40,142 nucleotides of DNA, taken from the NCBI GenBank assembly GCA_016204335.1, contig JACQKU010000016.1:1-40142 (forward strand), read 5' to 3'. The notes under the pieces were generated by a model, which worked only from the letters and a program-made list of their open reading frames with translations, was not told the DNA's origin and ran no database searches. This stretch comes from Candidatus Liptonbacteria bacterium (GTDB taxonomy: Bacteria > Patescibacteriota > Minisyncoccia > UBA6257 > 2-01-FULL-56-20). Both the position numbers and the translations under genes were made by a program. Position 1 is the stretch's first letter, and each line of letters opens with the position of its first letter. Of this stretch, positions 1 through 6,687 are shown in pieces.

Positions 1-2
1 GG

Positions 3-356
3 GTCAGCCGCTCGCAGGTAAAAGTTGAACGGGTTATGGCGTGGGGATTGGTCGGCATCGGCGCGTATCTTTTTCAATATCTGCCCTTTAAGATGGCATT
101 CTGGGAAGGTTCAATTTTCCATGTCATGTGGAATGATATTGTAATGAGAACTTTGCCAAGCATAGCAGAGAGCGAAAAGATTGAAGAATTACTGAACATT
201 CAAGGGGGCACTGCCACCATTTTGCCGTGGATATTTATCGGGCTTATGGTCGGAGCGGTGATTATTTGGGACGCATTTGTTCAGCGCAAAAAGTTAACAC
301 CCCATACCATCGCTTCCAGCGAGCTACGGGGCAGGCAAAATCAAGTCATACAATGA
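3..356 (+). CDS. C-terminal part of an unknown membrane protein
   Basis: The frame is open from the first bases of the window, so the gene is cut at its 5' end; the ATG at 36 in the ORF track is probably internal. The visible part has a hydrophobic segment near its start (AWGLVGIGAYLFQYL), a polar stretch of about 50 residues, and a second hydrophobic segment (LPWIFIGLMVGAVIIW) followed by a basic tail, which suggests at least two membrane helices. I do not recognise the family. Its stop overlaps the next start (ATGA), and the following genes encode a tiny membrane protein and a glutaredoxin-like protein, so it may belong to a redox or metal-handling membrane set. That role is inferred from context only. 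Confidence 0.6.
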   Translation, partial: VSRSQVKVERVMAWGLVGIGAYLFQYLPFKMAFWEGSIFHVMWNDIVMRTLPSIAESEKIEELLNIQGGTATILPWIFIGLMVGAVIIWDAFVQRKKLTPHTIASSELRGRQNQVIQ

Positions 357-523
357 ACACAAAGTTTTCAATAATCCAAGTCGCTTACGCCCACGAAGAA
401 GGGGCGACTACTGTAACCGCCGACAATACCCTCGGCCCCATTTTAGCGTTAGCAATTATCATCTTGGCCATAGTCGTAGCCAAGCGTATTAAAAGTAAAA
501 AAGAAAATAATTATGGAAAATAA
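353..523 (+). CDS. 56-aa single-pass membrane protein
   Basis: I chose the ATG at 353, which overlaps the upstream stop as ATGA, over the longer frame opening at 227 in the track; that extension only shadows the upstream gene. The protein has an N-terminal polar part containing AHEEGATTVTADN, one strongly hydrophobic helix (GPILALAIIILAIVV) and a basic C-terminus (KRIKSKKE), predicting a cytoplasmic C-terminus. Its end overlaps the next ORF by 11 nt. Overlaps on both sides argue for translational coupling. Family and function are unknown. Confidence 0.6.
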   Translation: MNTKFSIIQVAYAHEEGATTVTADNTLGPILALAIIILAIVVAKRIKSKKENNYGK

Positions 524-782
524 AATTAACATGACCCTCGTTACTCGCGAGGGGTGCGTGCATTGCGCGCAAACAAAAGAGCTCTTAAAAAAGATACAGC
601 CCGAGTATCCCGATCTTGTCGTTGAAGAAATAGATATGACAACGCCGCAAGGGCAAGAACTCATCAGCAAATATGGCATTATGTCGAGTCCCGGGATCAT
701 AATTAACGGAGAGCTATTCTCTATGGGCGGAACGACAGAAAAAGAACTGAGGGCCGAACTCGCAAAATTAATCAAGAAATGA
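513..782 (+). CDS. Glutaredoxin/thioredoxin-like small redox protein
   Basis: An 89-aa protein of one thioredoxin-fold domain. The redox motif CVHC lies near residue 15 after the first beta strand (MTLVTREG), and a cis-proline-type turn (MSSPGIIINGE) lies near residue 57, as in glutaredoxins and small membrane-associated thioredoxins. It has no signal peptide, so it should act in the cytoplasm as a disulfide reductase or thiol carrier. It overlaps the upstream single-pass membrane protein, which suggests joint work, perhaps passing electrons to a membrane partner. The exact substrate cannot be told from sequence. Confidence 0.8.
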   Translation: MENKINMTLVTREGCVHCAQTKELLKKIQPEYPDLVVEEIDMTTPQGQELISKYGIMSSPGIIINGELFSMGGTTEKELRAELAKLIKK

Positions 783-851
783 CAATATCAACGCAGGCGG
801 GGTCCAGTCAGTTCCGTTCGGATATTTTCAAACAGACACCGCAGAAGAAAC

Positions 852-1103
852 TTATACAATCTCAAACACTTTCTTTTTTGACGAAAAACCGGAGACGAGA
901 CGGACGCGTGAGCGGGGTATGCCAAAGTGCCGGGCAAGAACTTTCACAATTGCTTCATTCGCCTTGCCGTCTCGTGGCGGTTCTTTAACTGCAACCGCGA
1001 AACTCGTTTCGCTTTTTTCTCCCCATAGGGTCGGCGAAGACGGACTTACTTGTTCGATTTTTTCCCTTTTAGAATTAGGTTTTGCCTTCACGAAAATTTT
1101 CAT
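852..1103 (-). CDS. DUF167 / YggU family protein
   Basis: An 83-aa protein matching the small DUF167 (YggU-like) family: N-terminal MKIFVKAKPNSKREKIE, central FAVAVKEPPRDGKANEAIV, and C-terminal GIPRSRVRLVSGFSSKKKVFEI. The PPRDGKANEA core is the family's most typical string. The function of the family is not settled. It converges on the glutaredoxin-like gene with about 70 nt between them. Relative to the family there is an extra loop (SPSSPTLWGEK) near residue 20, which may be another small insertion like those in neighbouring genes. Confidence 0.85.
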   Translation of the reverse strand: MKIFVKAKPNSKREKIEQVSPSSPTLWGEKSETSFAVAVKEPPRDGKANEAIVKVLARHFGIPRSRVRLVSGFSSKKKVFEIV

Positions 1104-1150
1104 ATTGGATTTATTCCTTATTCAATATAATCCATTTTCTCAATCTGTGC

Positions 1151-1156
1151 TATAAT
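1151..1156 (+). promoter_or_regulatory. -10 box of the macA-like gene
   Basis: A consensus TATAAT lies 9 nt before the ATG at 1166, so transcription would begin at or within a few bases of the start codon. No Shine-Dalgarno sequence is present. I do not see a clear -35 box. Supports a leaderless start. Confidence 0.5.
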
Positions 1157-1165
1157 CTTCCAGTT

Positions 1166-2731
1166 ATGCCTCTTATTAAAAAACTTATTGCCAACAAAAT
1201 AGTCATCGGAATCGTCGCGGCGGCCATAGTCGGCATAGGTTCGTACAAATTTTTTTCTAAAAAACCTGCGCATCAGCTTATTTCTGTGTTGCGCGGCGAC
1301 ATCGCGGAACAGGTAATCGTCACCGGCAGTACGAAGCCGGTGCGGAATATCGACCTAGCGTTCGAACGGACGGGGAAAATCGTCCGCGTGAATTTCGGCG
1401 TGGGCGCGACTGTAAAAACCGGAGCGGTGCTTGCGGAACTCGGACATGGCGAACTCTCCGGACAATTGAAAGAAGCCGAAGCGAATGTCGCGGCGGCGCG
1501 CGCAAAACTTGACGCGCTGAAGCGCGGCGCTCGGCAGGAAGACATTCAGATTACCCGGACGCAGTTGAATAAAGCCGAGCAGGATTTGGCGAACGACTAC
1601 GACGGCGTGCTTTCGATTTTGAGCGATGCCTATTCGAAATCGGACGATGCGGTGCGGAATCAGGTAAGCGCTCTTTTTTCAAACGCCGATACGACAACGC
1701 CGCAACTTACTTTCGGCGTGAACGATTCACAGATGCAAATTGACCTGCAGGCTCAGCGCGCAACCGCGGGGATAGAATTGAACGCCTGGAAAAATGAAAT
1801 TGCCGCGCTGAATGCCGCGGCGCCGTCAAACTCCGCAAAAACTCTCGAACAGGGGCTCAAAAACGGACAATCCCATTTGGCGGTCGTTCTCGCGTTCCTC
1901 AATAAAACCATGGATGCGATTGTGGCGGCGCCGTCTTTAAGTTCGGCGACTGTCACCGCATACAAAACAAGCGTGACGACCGCGCGCGGGGAAGTGAATA
2001 CGGCAATCAATAATGTCAACGCGGGCAGTCAGGAAATTGCCTCGCAGAAATTCGTCGTGAATCAGAACAAAGACCAGTTGGCGTCCCAGACAGCAGGCTC
2101 AACCGCGGAAGATATACGCGCGCAGGAAGCGAGCGTGGCGCAAATGGAAGCGGGCGTGACCGTCGCTGAAGCGCAATTGAACCAGACGGTTATGATTTCT
2201 CCCATCAACGGAACCGTGACGAGGCAGGACGCGAAAGTCGGGGAAATCGCGGCGGCGAATAAATCGCTTGTTTCAGTCATTTCAGCCGACAATCTTGAAA
2301 TTGAAGTTAATATTCCCGAAGTTGACATCGTAAAAATTATTCTTCAAGACAAAGTCGATATTACGTTCGATGCGTTCCAGGGGGAAAAATTTTCCGGCAG
2401 AGTCGTAAAAATAGACCCGGCGGAAACAGTCGTCGACGGCGTCGTGAACTTCAAAGTGACGGTGGCGTTCGACAAGCCCGACGGGCGGATAAAAAGCGGA
2501 CTTACGGCGAATCTCGGCATAGAGACCGTGAAAAAATCGGGCGTCCTCATTTTGCCGCAGGTGGCAATCGTCCAGAACGACCGGGGCGCGTTCGTCAGAA
2601 AATACGAACGGGGGAGTACGAAGGATTATCCCGTGAAAATCGGAATCCGCGGACAGGACGGCAATGTGGAAATACTTTCCGGAGTGAGCGAGGGCGACAG
2701 CGTCGTGAATGTCGGAATCAAGGCACAATAA
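1166..2731 (+). CDS. MacA/HlyD-type periplasmic adaptor-like protein
   Basis: About 521 aa from the ATG at 1166. I prefer it to the track's start at 1082 because a TATAAT lies between the two and MPLIKKL leads straight into a membrane anchor (VIGIVAAAIVGIGSYKFF). Domains in order: N-terminal anchor, first half of a lipoyl/barrel-sandwich domain (VNFGVGATVKTGAVLAEL), a long Ala/Gln-rich coiled-coil hairpin of about 270 residues, second lipoyl half (MISPINGTVTRQDAKVGE), then beta-barrel and membrane-proximal domains. It is the adaptor of an ABC exporter; ATPase and permease follow. CPR bacteria are thought to lack an outer membrane, so here the adaptor probably works outside a single membrane. 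Substrate unknown. Confidence 0.85.
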   Translation: MPLIKKLIANKIVIGIVAAAIVGIGSYKFFSKKPAHQLISVLRGDIAEQVIVTGSTKPVRNIDLAFERTGKIVRVNFGVGATVKTGAVLAELGHGELSGQLKEAEANVAAARAKLDALKRGARQEDIQITRTQLNKAEQDLANDYDGVLSILSDAYSKSDDAVRNQVSALFSNADTTTPQLTFGVNDSQMQIDLQAQRATAGIELNAWKNEIAALNAAAPSNSAKTLEQGLKNGQSHLAVVLAFLNKTMDAIVAAPSLSSATVTAYKTSVTTARGEVNTAINNVNAGSQEIASQKFVVNQNKDQLASQTAGSTAEDIRAQEASVAQMEAGVTVAEAQLNQTVMISPINGTVTRQDAKVGEIAAANKSLVSVISADNLEIEVNIPEVDIVKIILQDKVDITFDAFQGEKFSGRVVKIDPAETVVDGVVNFKVTVAFDKPDGRIKSGLTANLGIETVKKSGVLILPQVAIVQNDRGAFVRKYERGSTKDYPVKIGIRGQDGNVEILSGVSEGDSVVNVGIKAQ

Positions 2732-2733
2732 AA

Positions 2734-2804
2734 AGTTATTACGTTATTCGGTTATTAAGTTATTATGACAGGCTTAATAACTCAATAACCTATTTGCTTA
2801 ATAG
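2734..2804. repeat. GTTATTAAG-type palindromic spacer
   Basis: The gap between adaptor and ATPase is filled by iterated GTTATT-like units. The central hairpin, 2750-2790, has arms GGTTATTAAGTTATTA and TAATAACTCAATAACC that pair with one mismatch, around an 8-nt loop. There is no T-tract and the operon continues, so it is more likely a dispersed palindromic repeat than a terminator. Confidence 0.7.
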
Positions 2805-2819
2805 CGGGTTCAAAAGATA

Positions 2820-3530
2820 ATGATCTCTCTTAAAAATCTCGGCAAAATTTATTCCGATGACGACACCGATACAACAGCGCTTCAGGATATTTCTTTCGAA
2901 ATCAAAAAAGGGGAATTTGTGTCCGTAATGGGGCCTTCGGGTTCGGGGAAATCAACGCTTCTCCATATTTTGAGTTTTCTCGACCGGCCTACCTCCGGCT
3001 CGTACACGTTTTCTGGAAAAAGCATCAATGATTTGAGCGATATCGAACTTGCCCGTATCCGAAACAAGGAAATGGGATTCGTGTTTCAGGCGTTCAATCT
3101 TCTTTCGCGCGCCTCGGTGTATGAAAACGTGGAGATGCCGCTTATTTATTCCGTTGACCTTCCGGCGGGCGAACGGGCGGAGCTTGTCCGCAAAGCGATT
3201 GAGGCAGTGGGACTGAAAGAAAAAACATTTGTTGAAGCCGGACGGCTCTCCGGCGGGCAGAAACAGCGCGTTGCAATCGCGCGCGCGCTCGTGAACGACC
3301 CAAATGTAATCTTTGCAGACGAGCCAACAGGGAATCTTGATTCCAAATCCGGCGCGCAGATTATGGAAATTCTCGACGACTTGCACAATGCCGGCCGCAC
3401 TATTATTTTAGTCACCCACGAGACATACACCGCGGAGTTCGCCGACCGGCGCATACAATTGAAAGACGGACTCGTCGAAGTCGATGAGGCGACGAAACAC
3501 GACGGAAACAGGAAAGAATTTTTTAAATAG
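2820..3530 (+). CDS. ABC transporter ATP-binding protein (MacB/LolD type)
   Basis: A 236-aa ATPase with all motifs of the MacB/LolD class: Walker A GPSGSGKST (about residue 40), Q-loop FVFQAFNLL, signature LSGGQKQR, Walker B VIFADEPTGNLDS and switch histidine in ILVTHE. It would power the permease encoded next, acting as a dimer at the inner face of the membrane. The ATG directly follows a palindromic spacer and has no strong Shine-Dalgarno, though the spacer ends in an A/G-rich CAAAAGATA. Length is normal for the family. Confidence 0.95.
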   Translation: MISLKNLGKIYSDDDTDTTALQDISFEIKKGEFVSVMGPSGSGKSTLLHILSFLDRPTSGSYTFSGKSINDLSDIELARIRNKEMGFVFQAFNLLSRASVYENVEMPLIYSVDLPAGERAELVRKAIEAVGLKEKTFVEAGRLSGGQKQRVAIARALVNDPNVIFADEPTGNLDSKSGAQIMEILDDLHNAGRTIILVTHETYTAEFADRRIQLKDGLVEVDEATKHDGNRKEFFK

Positions 3531-3535
3531 AGTAT

Positions 3536-3628
3536 CGATGCGAATATACTAATTTACTAATAATACGAATTAAAGCCCGGATTCATTAGTATAAATAGTA
3601 CCATTCGTATATTGGCCTCGATAAAAAT
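3536..3628. repeat. Imperfect palindrome with AATATAC/ACTAAT units
   Basis: The spacer between ATPase and permease genes begins TATCGATGCGAATATACTAA and ends in the near reverse complement, ATTCGTATATTGGCCTCGATA. ACTAAT/ATTAGT units lie inside. It is AT-rich with no coding potential and resembles the repeat downstream of gyrB at 13582. Confidence 0.55.
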
Positions 3629-3634
3629 AAAGAA

Positions 3635-4879
3635 ATGAAAATAAAAGATTCAATTCAAACAGCGACGCGGGGATTGAACCACGCGAAATTGCGTTCGCTT
3701 TTAACGATGCTCGGGATTGTCATCGGCATCGCGTCCGTGATTCTTCTGATGTCCATCGGTTCGTCGGCGCAGAGCTTGATTCTCGACCAGGTGAAAGGAA
3801 TCGGCTCAAATCTTATTTTCGTCGTGCCCGGAGCTACAAAGGGAAGCCGTTTCTCGTCGCCGGCATCCACGCAGGGCATTATCATAAAAACGCTGGTCGA
3901 GGGCGATGTGGACGCCCTCCGGCGTGAAGCGGTTGCCGCGAAGGTCACCGCCGAGGTGCGAGGCCAAGCGAAGGCCGTGTATGAAAATAACGACGCCACG
4001 GTTACATACGAAGGAATAACCGCCGAATTTTTTCCGATGAGAAATTTTTCCACCGTGAAAGGATTTTCCTTCACCAACAACGACGTCGCTTCGTTCAATC
4101 ACGTGGCGGTGCTGGGGCAGGCGATTGCAGAGACGCTTTTCGGCGACATTGATCCTGTCGGGAAATTATTCCGTTTGCGCGACGTGCAATTCCGAGTCAT
4201 CGGCGTTCTTGAAAAAAAAGGGCTGGGCCCGTTCGGCATTGACCAGGACGCTCTCGTTCTCATTCCGATTACGGTCGCGCGAAAACAGCTTCTCGGGATT
4301 GACTACTATAACGCCATCACGGTTCAGGCGAGCGACGCGTATAATATCGAGTTTGCAAAATCGAGAATCTCCGACGTGTTGCGGCAAAGCCACCGTATCA
4401 CGAATCCGGACAAAGACGATTTTACGATTCGCACACAGGAAGACGCGCTCTCCCTTCTCGGCAACATCACTTCAATTCTCAAAATATTTTTGACCGCCAT
4501 CGCTTCCATTTCACTTATCGTCGGCGGCATCGGCATTATGAACATTATGTTCGTGTCGGTCGTCGAACGGACGCGCGAAATCGGGCTGCGGAAGGCAGTC
4601 GGCGCGACAAACTCCGATATTTTGCAGCAATTCCTTTGGGAAGCGGTTATTCTTACGTTTATTGGAGGATTGGTCGGAATTTTTATCGGGTCGTTATTTA
4701 CCGTCCTTACTTATTTTGCCGTCACGCGGTTCGCCGGCATCGACTGGGTTTTTTCCCTGCCGATTTCGGCTGTTCTTCTCGCGGTCGCGGTCTCAACCGT
4801 CATCGGAGTCGTGTTCGGCATTTATCCGGCGTACCGGGCTTCGCGCTTGAATCCGACGGAGGCGTTGAGGTATGAGTAG
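3635..4879 (+). CDS. ABC transporter permease (MacB/FtsX family)
   Basis: A 414-aa permease. N-terminal cytoplasmic stretch and first helix (LLTMLGIVIGIASVILLMSIG), a large extracytoplasmic MacB-PCD domain of about 220 residues, then three helices forming the FtsX domain: SLIVGGIGIMNIMFVSVVER, the segment around FLWEAVILTFIGGLVGI, and the last helix before GIYPAYRASRLNPTEALRYE, the classic family ending. It completes the adaptor-ATPase-permease set and should export or sense an extracellular compound or peptide. The family's MacB members export macrolides, toxins or peptides; which applies here is unknown. Confidence 0.92.
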   Translation: MKIKDSIQTATRGLNHAKLRSLLTMLGIVIGIASVILLMSIGSSAQSLILDQVKGIGSNLIFVVPGATKGSRFSSPASTQGIIIKTLVEGDVDALRREAVAAKVTAEVRGQAKAVYENNDATVTYEGITAEFFPMRNFSTVKGFSFTNNDVASFNHVAVLGQAIAETLFGDIDPVGKLFRLRDVQFRVIGVLEKKGLGPFGIDQDALVLIPITVARKQLLGIDYYNAITVQASDAYNIEFAKSRISDVLRQSHRITNPDKDDFTIRTQEDALSLLGNITSILKIFLTAIASISLIVGGIGIMNIMFVSVVERTREIGLRKAVGATNSDILQQFLWEAVILTFIGGLVGIFIGSLFTVLTYFAVTRFAGIDWVFSLPISAVLLAVAVSTVIGVVFGIYPAYRASRLNPTEALRYE

Positions 4880-5216
4880 CGCTCGAATATCTTTTTCGGG
4901 AACCGGCGTCAAAATTTCTTTCCTTCGACAGTGAGCTCGGGACAGTCGAACTGCAGCGGAAATTTTTTGTTGCAATGATATTATGTATCACTATGATAAC
5001 TTACGATCGTAAGATATAATAGTAAGTGTTCGGTTGCGCAATTTTGACATACTGTTTCCGACGGCTCCTGCCACTATGCTATAGCGACTTAAGGAGACCA
5101 ATGCCGTCGAGACTCCGATAACTTCCCAAAAAAGATATCCTCGCGCTTATTGGGAGAAATTCTTTTCTAAGCGTGCGTAGGATTGGACGATGTTCGAACG
5201 GTGTTAATAGAGGTAA
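4880..5216. other. Gene-free stretch with a palindrome and a possible broken mini-gene
   Basis: This 337-nt gap holds a 34-bp palindrome at 4990-5023 (listed separately). A TTGACA lies at 5044, and a strong Shine-Dalgarno AAGGAG lies before an ATG at 5101. The ATG frame closes after six codons, but another frame from about 5109 reads on for 23 protein-like codons (containing KRYPRAYWEKFFSKRA), so a very small gene with a one-base frameshift may have stood here. Nothing else is visible. Confidence 0.4.
4990..5023. promoter_or_regulatory. Palindrome with CTTACGATCGTAAG core over a -10 box
   Basis: A 34-bp near-palindrome whose 14-bp perfect core is CTTACGATCGTAAG. Its right arm contains a TATAAT (5015-5020), so a bound protein would cover a promoter. 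The inner TACGATCGTA is identical to the centre of the twin palindromes around the Cas2/PaaX-like gene (32893 and 33504), suggesting one recognition system. Confidence 0.55.
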
Positions 5217-5750
5217 CTATTTCTTGAAATGGGTATATTCTTCAGGATACTCTATATCAAATTTTTCACATAACGCAGAGACAGCCTCCAAATATTTCTC
5301 CGGCCATTTATGTATCCAAGGGGCAAGGAACTTAACCTGATATTTAGGCAAGATACATCTCACGGTATGACCATTTATTGTCCCTGTTCCGGTCAAGGAT
5401 TCTGCCGGGTACATAATTCCTTTCACTATATTTCCTTTATCGTCATAAATAAATGCGTGAACATCAATTTCGTGTCCTTTATCATCGGCTAAAACAAAGT
5501 TCCATTGGCTATACTCTCTAACTTGTTTATATCCTTGCACGGTTAACACTTCGCGCAAGCTCGATACATCTTTCCATTGGATAGCAATATCTAAATCTTT
5601 ATGAGGTCGCAGCTGTTTGCCTAACAGCGCATCAACGCTCCATCCGCCGTCTACCCAAATTCCGATACCCATATTTTCCAGTTGGATATAAAAATCAACA
5701 ACATCTTTTGAGGTCATAAATTTTTCTAGAACAACTTTTTCTTCTGACAT
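5217..5750 (-). CDS. Nucleotidyltransferase of the aminoglycoside/lincosamide-modifying type
   Basis: A 177-aa protein with the minimal nucleotidyltransferase signature DGGWSVDALLGKQLRPHKDLDIAI: the G-G-W/S turn and the paired acidic residues of DLDIAI, with a third likely acidic residue in HEIDVHAF. This layout is that of lincosamide and aminoglycoside 2''-type nucleotidyltransferases, which add an AMP group to an antibiotic hydroxyl. Resistance function is inferred from family resemblance; such proteins in uncultured bacteria may act on other substrates. The gene is clearly more AT-rich than its neighbours and sits at the end of the infB cluster next to tRNA-Leu, which suggests acquisition by transfer. 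Confidence 0.75.
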   Translation of the reverse strand: MSEEKVVLEKFMTSKDVVDFYIQLENMGIGIWVDGGWSVDALLGKQLRPHKDLDIAIQWKDVSSLREVLTVQGYKQVREYSQWNFVLADDKGHEIDVHAFIYDDKGNIVKGIMYPAESLTGTGTINGHTVRCILPKYQVKFLAPWIHKWPEKYLEAVSALCEKFDIEYPEEYTHFKK

Positions 5751-5776
5751 TTTTTATTCTAGCGAAAGTTCTTTGG

Positions 5777-5860
5777 TGCCCGGGGTCGGGGTCGAACCGA
5801 CACGCTCTTGCGAGCGGCAGATCTTAAGTCTGCTGCGTCTGCCAATTTCGCCACCCGGGC
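5777..5860 (-). tRNA. tRNA-Leu (UAA)
   Basis: Class II tRNA on the minus strand: acceptor GCCCGGG pairs with CCCGGGC, long variable arm (CCGCTCGCAAGAGCG), T-arm GGTTCGACC. The anticodon loop CTTAAGA gives UAA. The bases after the discriminator read CCA, so the CCA end appears genome-encoded (5774-5776), unlike tRNA-Cys next door. Its 5' end is 6 nt from the stop of the 65-aa ORF. Confidence 0.95.
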
Positions 5861-5866
5861 GCAGGT

Positions 5867-6064
5867 TTACTTTAACAGCTTGTCGATGAATTTTTCAAGC
5901 GGAGTTCGCCAGTCGGTTTCCAATTGAGAGTAAAGCAGCTTAATCAATTTTTCTTCTTCGCGAGATAACTTTTTCCCCGATAATTTTTTAAGCTTGCGAA
6001 AGATACGGCGGTCTTGAGGTTTGGACAAGACGTAAGGAGTTTTCGGTTTTGGAGGAAATTTCAT
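5867..6064 (-). CDS. 65-aa basic protein between two tRNAs
   Basis: A small Lys/Arg-rich protein (PPKPKTPYVLSKPQDRRIFRKL at the start, predicted helices after that; the charged REEEKLIKLL lies mid-protein). I do not recognise a family. Evidence for a real gene is the coding style and exact packing: the ATG is 6 nt after the 3' end of tRNA-Cys and the stop 6 nt before the 5' end of tRNA-Leu, on the same strand. tRNA processing would release an almost leaderless mRNA of just this ORF. No Shine-Dalgarno is present. Nucleic-acid binding is possible from its charge but unproven. Confidence 0.6.
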   Translation of the reverse strand: MKFPPKPKTPYVLSKPQDRRIFRKLKKLSGKKLSREEEKLIKLLYSQLETDWRTPLEKFIDKLLK

Positions 6065-6070
6065 TGTTTG

Positions 6071-6142
6071 AGGCCTGGGCGGGAATCGAACCCGCGTATA
6101 AAGGTTTTGCAGACCTTCGCTTTACCACTTAGCAACCAGGCC
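6071..6142 (-). tRNA. tRNA-Cys (GCA)
   Basis: Minus strand, 72 nt: acceptor GGCCTGG with CCAGGCC, anticodon stem AAGGT/ACCTT with loop CTGCAAA (anticodon GCA), T-arm CGGGTTCGATTCCCG, discriminator U. The CCA is not encoded. It begins 2 nt after the rbfA stop codon, so it is almost certainly cut from the infB-rbfA transcript. Confidence 0.96.
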
Positions 6143-6144
6143 GT

Positions 6145-6480
6145 TCAGCTATTATCTTCCTCTAAGAGGGCTTTTTCAACTCCGGCGGCGTGCTCGGGGC
6201 CGCGGTCGAGTTCGAACCATATATTCGGCATCGGCCTGATGTTTAGTTTTTTGAAGAGCGCCGTTTGGAGGAAATTGCGCGCTTTATTGAGCGCGTTCAG
6301 CGCGTCTTTCGATTTTTCGGCGGGCCAGACGCTAATTCTCGTTTTCGCGGTTTCGAGTTTTTTGTCAACTTCGACTTCGGTGATGGTGACAAGAATATTC
6401 TCGAATTCCAATTCTCTCGCGATGATGCCGCTTAATTGTTCCCGTATTAATTTTCCGACTCGTTCCGGACGATGGTTCAT
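6145..6480 (-). CDS. rbfA: Ribosome-binding factor A
   Basis: About 111 aa from MNHRPERVGKLIREQLSGII, the typical RbfA start, so I place the start at 6480 rather than the track's 6531; the extra stretch upstream contains a palindrome (GGTCGCCCAAGGCGACC) and is untranslated repeat DNA. The KH-like fold is visible in the order VTITEVEVDKKLETAKTRISV and KKLNIRPMPNIWFELDRG. RbfA binds the 30S subunit during maturation of the 16S 5' end. It follows infB, a common order in bacteria. No Shine-Dalgarno is seen. Confidence 0.93.
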   Translation of the reverse strand: MNHRPERVGKLIREQLSGIIARELEFENILVTITEVEVDKKLETAKTRISVWPAEKSKDALNALNKARNFLQTALFKKLNIRPMPNIWFELDRGPEHAAGVEKALLEEDNS

Positions 6481-6636
6481 CCCGTTAGAGACAGGTCGCC
6501 TTGGGCGACCGTAAATAAGCCGGTTTTGCAACGCCGGACCTTTTTGCCTGCAAGTTGAAGTTTAGTTTGGAAATCATAGGCTGGTTGTCTCTAACTGGAT
6601 TCATTTTAGAAAGGCATCCGCCATTTTGGGGGGAAG

Positions 6637-6666
6637 GCAGGCGGTATGCTATAGCATACCGCCTGC
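6637..6666. repeat. Perfect 30-bp palindrome between infB and rbfA
   Basis: A perfect palindrome with half-site GCAGGCGGTATGCTA. It lies just after the infB stop in the 207-nt gap before rbfA, together with other hairpin-forming fragments. There is no T-run beside it on the minus strand, so attenuation or mRNA-end protection is possible but a true terminator is not shown. It belongs to the GCAGGCGG-type repeats seen elsewhere in the window. Confidence 0.6.
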
Positions 6667-6687
6667 TTATTTATGAAAAAGTGAATG

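Noticed and set aside
2750-2790. Hairpin between adaptor and ATPase genes as a terminator.
   Set aside because: No T-run follows and the operon continues; similar hairpins occur throughout as dispersed repeats.
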